A DNA stretch of 28,011 bases, from positions 1-28,011 of the forward strand of contig JAYMTF010000949.1 in NCBI GenBank assembly GCA_036897485.1, written 5' to 3'. Under the pieces are notes generated by a model that saw only the letters and a list, made by a program, of their open reading frames with translations, was not told where the DNA came from and ran no database searches. This document shows, one piece after another, positions 21,803 through 28,011 of this stretch. Source of the stretch: Pelargonium nanum (taxonomy: Eukaryota > Streptophyta > Magnoliopsida > Geraniales > Geraniaceae). The translations under genes and the position numbers were made by a program. Within the stretch, counting starts at the first letter, position 1. Every line of letters starts with the position of its first letter.

Positions 21803-22558
21803 AATAATTTATGTGTCAAATATGAAAAATAATTTTTTTACACTATGATGGTCAATTTACTGAGTGAATATATATTTCATATTTTTGTAGTTTAAACTTA
21901 AGTTTAACGAATAACAACCTGACATATATGTATAACCATCCTCCCATGAATTTCTGATGCGGAACATCCGATTTATAATAAGATATATTACATACATGGC
22001 GTGTTGTAATTCGGTCAAGTCATCACTATAATATTTGACGTGTTATGTCTTATTTATTGATTCATCATTTTGTACAAAATTTAGAACACATAACAATGCT
22101 AGTCAAATATCGTATAATAATATTTATAAAATAATGTGTTAATTAATGAAATATTTCATATTAATTATCTTATTTATACTTTTAAAAAAAGATTATCTTA
22201 TTTATAATTTGGACGAAGTATAAATGACGTCTCATAGCTCGGAATTTCTACACTAAAATCTTATTAAAAATTACTCTATTTGTATAAAATGACGTGTCAA
22301 TAAATGAGACATGTCACATCAAATATTTTATTGATAACTTGGTCGAATCATAATACGCCGCGTGTACAATATGTCTTATAAACCGACTCTCTATACGCGC
22401 CAGAAATTCATGGAATGGTGCTAGTATTATACATATCGAGTTCTTATTCGGTAAAATTAAATTTAAACTATAAAAAATATAAAATATAAATTTGACATGT
22501 AAATTATCATGTCACTTTGTACATAATTTATTTTGCAAAATTTGAAACATTTAGCAGT
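21803..22558. mobile_element. Foldback element, almost fully palindromic
   Basis: The two halves are inverted copies around a centre near 22180. Matching pairs include 21811-21820 with 22541-22550 (atgtgtcaaa / tttgaaacat), catgaatttctg at ~21946 with cagaaattcatgg at ~22402, and the 21996-22090 block (ggcgtgttgtaattcgg...) with 22360-22270. All pair sums are about 44360, so the symmetry holds over the whole length with only a short central loop. The arms are ~360 bp and diverged. No protein is encoded. It resembles a long-TIR MITE or foldback transposon. No target duplication could be fixed. Confidence 0.8.
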
Positions 22559-22639
22559 TTTTTTAATGATTATTATCCATTAGTGTTGAGGAATGAGGAA
22601 TTGGAGTCAATTATTGGTTTTGGCAATTGAGATTCATCC

Positions 22640-22669
22640 CCTACAGCCTACAGCCTACAGCCTACAGCC
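22640..22669. repeat. (CCTACAG)4 minisatellite
   Basis: Four perfect copies of a 7-base unit in a row, followed by CC. It lies between the foldback element and the LINE-derived element. Confidence 0.95.
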
Positions 22670-22971
22670 AGAGAGCATAAATATATACTTGTCCCATAAT
22701 GATAAAGGGGTATGGACAGCAAAAGTATGTGAAGAAACCAAAAGTACACAAGATAGTTGCTATCTAGTAAGTTTAATGGATTGGGTATTTTTATGTTCAA
22801 TGAATTTTAAGGAAGAATTATGAGTTTAGTATAAAAATAAAATATTATTTATTTAAATAGAAATTTATTAAAATAAAAATGTGTTTTATCGACTTTTAAT
22901 TTTTAATAATTTCATATTGAAATGACTCGAAGTAACTTCTACTTGTCTAATATTTCTTAATAAATAAAATT

Positions 22972-23708
22972 AAAAGGGACACATTAACTAAAATTGCACG
23001 TTACAGAGCTTGGCGTTTTGAGAGTCGGATATGATTTTCGTACGAGTACTCTTAACGTTAAAAGTTATGACAATCTTCTAGCTTGTAGATAGCACAAGCT
23101 CTTGCTTGTTAACAATTTCACGTGTTGTAAGGGTTTGTAAAACGACGGCGACGTAGATTCACGGTGGATTTTTTTATTGGTGCTAGTGCAGGGCAGCAGG
23201 AGGTCTGTAGCGATAATGACGGCTGCGGGGAAGGAAAATTTGGCTTGGAATGTGGTGGTTTAGTCGGACTCCTCATACCATCCTTCGAGTTTGCTGCATA
23301 ATCAGATGGCAGACCTGGTGGTGGCAATGAACGGTGGACAGAGACCTTAACGTATTCATCGTAAGATCCATGTGCAATCGTTGTCAGGTGCTCGCGCTCT
23401 TCAGACTAGAGGGAGAATTCTAGTGCCTTCGGCTTAATTATTCAGGCTTATGGGAAGAATTTTAGTGTATTCGGCTTGATTATTCATGATGCTTTAGCCA
23501 TTATGACTCAGTGTGGTAGTGTCAACTTTTTGCTTGTGGGTTGATATGCGAACCGAGTGGCCCACAAGTTACTTACGTTCTCAATCTCTTTGTCAGACTT
23601 ATTCGGGTGGGTTGATCTTCAAGCCCTTACTTATATATCGTATTTTATCCGATTTAAAGTATTATATTATAAGGTTTTTCCATGTGAAAAGGGACACATT
23701 AACTAAAA
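22972..23708 (+). mobile_element. Short LINE-derived element, copy 2, with 22-bp direct repeats
   Basis: The body is 22994-23686 (693 bp), flanked by identical 22-bp repeats at 22972-22993 and 23687-23708 (core gggacacattaactaaaa). The 5' end carries the GTTTTGAGAGTCGGA leader shared with 18059-18770 and 27925-28011. A middle part reads GASAGQQEVCSDNDGCG, as the start of a plant LINE RNase H-like domain, and the 3' part reads 'NRVAHK' and 'FSISLSDLFGWVDLQ' with frame breaks between. The tail is at most AAAA, shared with the repeat. Perfect repeats show a single retroposition-type insertion. No reverse transcriptase is present. Confidence 0.8.
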
Positions 23709-23756
23709 GCAATACTAATAAAACAAATCGTTTTTTTCTAAAAGACAAATTTTAAG

Positions 23757-23895
23757 ATTTTTTTTAATTAGTTGAGCTACATAACATGAAGCAGCTCTCT
23801 ATCGTCGGCAAAGAGTCTCGGACTCGAAATCTCGAAAGGAAATTCAAAGCGCCTAAACAATTTAGCTCAACAAGCCTCGACAATTTTAGGGGTTA
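23757..23895 (-). mobile_element. Possible SINE (minus strand)
   Basis: On the minus strand a GCTTGTTGAGCTAAATTG A-box-like start, a GATTTCGAGTCC B-box-like motif (~23820-23831) and an A-run at the end (23766-23759) are in SINE order. The ends also carry short inverted repeats (gttgagcta / tagctcaac). No target duplication was seen. The call is weak. Confidence 0.35.
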
Positions 23896-24783
23896 ATTAC
23901 TTAATTGAACAGTAATTGTTTATTTATCTTATAAGCAATAGAAAAACCCATATTACAGAATGGTGAGTTGGATTAGTGGTGGCATCCAGCAAGAAGAAGA
24001 TTAGGTTGTACAAAACATTAAATGAAAAATATCCATTTTTGTATCCCAAATTGATAGTGTAATCCAATCCTTTTTCCTCTTTTGGTAACCATTATCACTT
24101 GTTCAATAATACATGGATCATACACACCATTTAAAAATAATAAAAAATATATATCACACAGACTATAGAAATTAAAGGGTCAAGATCACAAAGAAACCTC
24201 CAAATTTCATGTGAATTTCTTCCAATCATTCTGTCAAAATAATAATAATCTCTCTACACTTTACTAAATTATTTAGCTTTATTTCTTGATTGGATGAATC
24301 TAGTCAATTAAAGCATCTTTGTTAGAATGGTTATTATTTATATTCAATTATGTATACTATAATGACACTTAATTTTAATCACAGCCTCACAATATGGATT
24401 CCTTGTCCCACTAAACCTACAAATAATTGGTAATTATTTATTTCATCTTTTCTTTCAAGATAATGATAAGAAAATGGATGAGTTTGAGCAGATTATTTTT
24501 CTAATTTTTTATTGACAGGTATTTTAATACAATCCAAATTTATTTACATTCGGATTAAATGGAATTTTAAATTGACCAAATTTAATTAAAGTAAAAAAGT
24601 GATAGCCAGCTTGAATCTAATGAAGTTGAGTATATGCTTGGTAATCAAAGTAGATCCATCTTATTAATTAAAATTTTCATCCATCCTAATATACTTTAAT
24701 TCCTTAATAAAGATAAGCTTGATCCTATAATTTTAATGTATTGTCACGATAATATTAGTAGTTTTGTCTAAGCCAGTTTTTAT
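23896..24783. other. AT-rich intergenic, nothing recognised
   Basis: Very AT-rich, with no open frame of interest, no recognised repeat and no promoter signal. Confidence 0.4.
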
Positions 24784-24795
24784 TTAGGCTAAACT

Positions 24796-25020
24796 CTCTT
24801 TTTTGTTTGTTTTTAACTATAAGGTTTTCGAAGCAGACTCGCGATCAACACTTTAGTCATACCACATTCAGGCTAATCCTCATTCGAGCCGGGTAGGACC
24901 ACAAGGGCGACAAAGCTCTCTCTACTAAGTTTTAACGCAACTGCATTTTCTATGACTCGAATTCGTGACATCAGATTAAGCTGAAACAACTCTTTACCAG
25001 TTAATTTACACGCTTGGCGG
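24796..25020 (-). mobile_element. tRNA-derived SINE, copy A (minus strand)
   Basis: On the minus strand it reads CCGCCAAGCGTGTAAATTAACTGGTAAAGAG (A-box region), then GAATTCGAGTCATAGAAAATGCAG (B-box region), then GTTGCGTTAAAACTT and AGAGCTTTGTCGCCCTTGTGGTCCTA, ending in an A-rich tail (TTAAAAACAAACAAAAAAG). The same segments in the same order form the plus-strand copy at 25572-25781. The flanks are only loosely alike (taggctaaac / tagactaaag), so any target duplication is decayed. Confidence 0.8.
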
Positions 25021-25022
25021 TA

Positions 25023-25550
25023 AATACCATATAGACTAAAGTATCATACATAAGTGAATGCACAAAATTCAATCAGTCTTGTAATGAACTCACTATTTGA
25101 CAAGAGGCCTTCATAATGCAATGAATTCAATCAACTACTCCTAGTCACTGTCTAAATCCCAATTGTCACTCTAATCTAGATGTCCTGTTTTTTAATCATT
25201 AAGACATGGTAACATCATTTTGATGAATTTTTTAACAACAATAATTTTTATTATGAAAAGTGCAGTGTATTTTCTTTGATTGTATACTTTGATAGAGACA
25301 TATCTGTTCTATATATTTGTGTTGTTTGTCCAAGTGCAATGAAGAGAAAGAAGATCATTTCAAAAAGAAAAAAAAGTAAAGAGAAAGAAGATATTTTTGT
25401 GGCATCATGAAATTTAAGATGGCCATTAATTTGATTGTGGGGTTGGGCCTTGGAACAAAAATTTAGTATTATTGGAAGGATAAACCTAGTATCGCAAGAT
25501 AAAAGCTTTTATGGGCTTTTTTTACTTGTTGTCCAAATAAGATGTACCTT
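25023..25550. other. Intergenic between two SINE copies
   Basis: AT-rich spacer of ~530 bases. No gene or element was recognised. Confidence 0.4.
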
Positions 25551-25553
25551 GAT

Positions 25554-25799
25554 GAATGTTTTAAAGAGTCACCACCAAGCGCGTGGGTTAACTGGTAAGA
25601 GATTGTTCCGGCTTAATTTGAGGTCTCGAGTTCGAGTATCAGAGAATGCAGTTGCGTTAAAACTTGGTAGTGAGAGCTTTGCCGCCTTTGTGGTCCTATG
25701 TGTGGTAGAAACGGCTTAAAGGTGTCAACCGCGAGTTTGTGTTCCTGCTTAGGAACCTCATGGTTTAGAAAAAAGAAAAAAGAATGTTTTAAAGAGTCA
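25554..25799 (+). mobile_element. tRNA-derived SINE, copy B, with 18-bp target duplication
   Basis: The body is 25572-25781, flanked by perfect 18-bp direct repeats (gaatgttttaaagagtca) at 25554-25571 and 25782-25799. The head carries GCGTGGGTTAACTGGTAAGAG (A box) and CTCGAGTTCGAGTATC (B box), the body is shared with copy A, and the tail is A-rich (aaaaaagaaaaaa). The open frame that crosses it (25435-25719) is a chance product. It is younger than copy A, judging by the intact repeats. Confidence 0.9.
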
Positions 25800-27260
25800 A
25801 GCTTTCAAGTCATTTTTTAAAGAATTTTGTTTAGTTTGTTTGGTACCTCTAGTATGGCTAGGTACTCAAAGGTTGTACTCAATTTTTTTTATTTATGTAT
25901 TCAAAGTGGTACTCAATCTTTATTTTAAATATTATTGTGAGTCTCACTGTCGAGGTAACTCTATCGTCAACTCTCGCTAACACGCTATAAGATAAAATTT
26001 AAATTTTTTTACACACGCCACATTACATTGATCAGTAAGTCAAAAGGTAAAATTGTAATTTTATTAATAGTAAAATTAATATTTGTTATTATCTTCTTCT
26101 TCCCACTTTATTAACTAGAAGATTTAATTGGAAAATTCATGAACTCGTCAGAAAAGTTAATGAGTTTGTTGGAAAGTTCAAGTTATCCCAAAGAAATTCA
26201 TTAGACTTGTGATAAATCTAAATTACAGATGACTATCATGTACATGTTGTATTTTGCAATGGCCTACTATCTCTCTCTCAATTTTTGTAACTTTAGACTA
26301 CCCTTAACTATTTCTCACCAAATTCGGTAGTTAACTTTGACGGAATTTTTTGAAAATGTCAATTTTTGCCCTTCTTGTCACTTTTTTTTTCTTTTAACTT
26401 TAGATTATCATGTATGAATTTGTCACATTTTGCAATGAACTACCCTACAAGTAAGATATGAATGTAGAGAAACTCAAACCTTCAGATGAAGTAGAGATGT
26501 TCTTCCCCTACAAGTTCCTCCAAAGCTAGAGACTTACTTTACAGGCCAAACCAATGACAAAAACTAAACTTTTCAATCACTTTTTGTTTTGCAAATATTA
26601 AGGCCAATTTTTTTCAGGTGGCCACTCTACATTCTCTCATATTTTCCAACACCAAAATAAATTACATTGAACCAATGATGTAAGAATTTAAATATGCCAA
26701 TAATGGAAAATGTATAAGGCAGAGATTGTGGGCAGTAAATGAAATTGGTGGATATTGGAACTTTGGTGTGGTGGAAATTAGTTTGGGACAAATTTTTTTT
26801 TTTTCCTAGTGGCTTTGGTTTTTTAAATTGGTGGTAAAATGTGAATTGAGCTAGTTTGAAGGAAGTGCATCTTCAGAGATTTATTGGGATGTGTAGCTTG
26901 ATGTTGAAATTAATTGAATTTTTGATTTTCCAATGGTTGGATGGTTTATCTTGCTCGTTTGTGACATTTTAGAGTGTATTTGTCATCTTGTTCACTTGGT
27001 AGAGATTTTAAATATTTGAAGTCCAATTTCATTTCAAGCTTCTCAGACTTTTGTAGACAACCCATAGCACTTTGTTAACGGAAACCATAAATGTGTATTT
27101 GGGCAAAACCTTAAGCATGAGAGTAAGTTTCAACCTAAAACTACAAAAAACTAGAGAATGTTTCTAAAAAGAGAAAGTAGTTGAAAGTAATAAATGTCTC
27201 GAATTGTGGATCACTTCCTTTTACCAAGGAATGAGTATTTACAATAAAAAATAATCCTGT
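25800..27260. other. AT-rich intergenic, weak direct repeat
   Basis: No gene was found. A diverged direct repeat is visible: 'gactatcatgtac...ttttgcaatggcctacta' (~26230-26272) against 'gattatcatgtat...ttttgcaatgaactaccc' (~26403-26446), period ~175 bases. Its class is unknown. Confidence 0.35.
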
Positions 27261-27665
27261 CATGTGTCAATGGTGGTGGGAAGGTAGAGTCCGCTTTGGG
27301 GCCCACTTGAAATTTGAGTTAACCTTCTCGGGTGAGCTTATGAGCTCTTGACTGCCTTCCGACCATAGTAGGGAGAATTGAGAACCCTTGGAGCCTCCAC
27401 CGCTTCAGGTAGCATCTAACGTCCGAGTCGAGCATTAGGGCTTTGGAAGAGCTCTTGGACCTTCGATTTTTGGCATATCACTTGAACTTTGAAGAGACCA
27501 GGGGTGCGCCTTCAGGGAGCCTTCGGGGCTTCAGAGGAGCTCATGACACTTTTTGTCATTGAGAAAGTTCTCGCTTGACCGACGTTGGGGCTTTATGTCG
27601 ATTGAAGACTTCAGATCTTGAGTGTGTCGCTTAGGTGCGCTCGAGTGCCACATGTCGCTACATGA
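27261..27665. other. GC-richer block of unknown origin
   Basis: This stretch is clearly richer in G and C than its surroundings, with repeated 'cttcggggcttcagaggagctc' style words. It has no long open frame. By composition it may be a piece of an LTR element or another insertion. Nothing identifies it. Confidence 0.35.
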
Positions 27666-27924
27666 TTCGTTGTCATAATTTATGATTTTGTTGGTAGCAT
27701 AACACTATAAACTTATTCTTTGTTAGTCCACCCATTCTAAAATAACTATCTGCTTAATTTTTTTTTTAAAGTAAAATGTTCTAAAATGAAATCTCAAAAA
27801 AAAATTTAATCAACTACTTATGCATGAAATATTTATGATATTTCTAAAATAAGTTAGATAACACGAAAAACACCAAAGTTTATAGGACAAATATATAAAT
27901 ATGTATAAACAGCGACCAAAAAAA

Positions 27925-28011
27925 TTAGGGTTTGTGCCTCTCTTTCTCTCTGCTGTTTTGAGAGTCGAATAGGGTTTTTGTTTGGCTACGACTGCTCTTG
28001 ATTTCAAAGCG
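27925..28011 (+). mobile_element. 5' end of a third LINE-derived copy, cut by window edge
   Basis: From about 27945 the sequence (tttctctctgctgttttgagagtc, then a gggtttttgttt block and a cttgatttcaaagcg end) matches the start of the element at 18059-18770 almost base for base, and more loosely the one at 22994-23686. TTAGGGTTT at 27925-27933 may be the true 5' end. The element runs out of the window, so whether it is full-length or short is unknown. A TATA-like tatataaat at 27892-27900 lies just upstream. Confidence 0.55.

Noticed and set aside
22593..22823. Open frame of 76 codons on the plus strand as a gene
   Set aside because: It crosses the (CCTACAG)4 repeat, has no domain, and sits in AT-rich spacer.
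25435..25719. Open frame of 94 codons as a small gene
   Set aside because: Most of it is the head and body of SINE copy B.
27892..27933. TATA box plus telo-box (TTAGGGTTT) as the promoter of a ribosomal-protein-type gene
   Set aside because: The sequence directly after it matches the leader of the LINE-derived elements, so an element 5' end is the simpler reading. A host promoter is not excluded.

Overview
The window looks like nuclear DNA of a eudicot plant. It is AT-rich, its genes have short GT-AG introns (one looks GC-AG), it holds plant-specific families (a DUF593/GTD-binding myosin adaptor, an FBA-type F-box protein, a SHAQKYF-type MYB), and the spaces between genes are full of plant-type SINEs, a Mutator-like element, LINE derivatives and miniature LTR elements. 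The species cannot be told from what I can see.

Four protein genes are supported. (1) Minus strand, 1036-3341: a three-exon MyoB-family membrane-anchored myosin-binding protein (589 aa). (2) Plus strand, 7287-8459: an intronless F-box/FBA protein (390 aa). (3) Minus strand, 10863-15517: a nine-exon NOL9/Grc3-type polynucleotide 5'-kinase (379 aa), probably with a further 5'-UTR exon near 17.35-17.5 kb. (4) Minus strand, 19968-21325: a three-exon KUA1/MYBH-like MYB-related repressor (294 aa) with a TATA box at 21431-21440. I rebuilt the exon structures by hand from splice sites, reading phase and family conservation. All three spliced models give an intact reading frame.

The rest is mostly mobile DNA. 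A 1245-bp non-autonomous MULE (4814-6058) has ~175-bp terminal inverted repeats and a perfect 9-bp target duplication. Three tRNA-derived SINEs have recognisable target duplications (3888-4092, 16024-16162, 25572-25781), and others are more decayed. Two TRIM-like miniature LTR elements, with tRNA-iMet primer sites, sit in the MyoB intron 2 and just upstream of the NOL9 start. A ~750-bp almost fully palindromic foldback element (21803-22558) lies upstream of the MYB promoter. Two ~700-bp copies, plus the start of a third at the right edge, belong to an apparently internally deleted LINE family that joins a 5' leader directly to an RNase H-like 3' end. A three-copy ~105-bp tandem array with a pol III B-box-like motif lies at 19435-19747.

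The four genes do not form a pathway. They are neighbours with separate cell roles: organelle/vesicle transport, ubiquitin ligase substrate choice, rRNA processing and transcriptional repression. The most unusual items are the short LINE-derived retroposon family, the predicted GC-AG intron in the kinase gene, and the foldback element next to the MYB gene. I found no convincing new multi-gene system.
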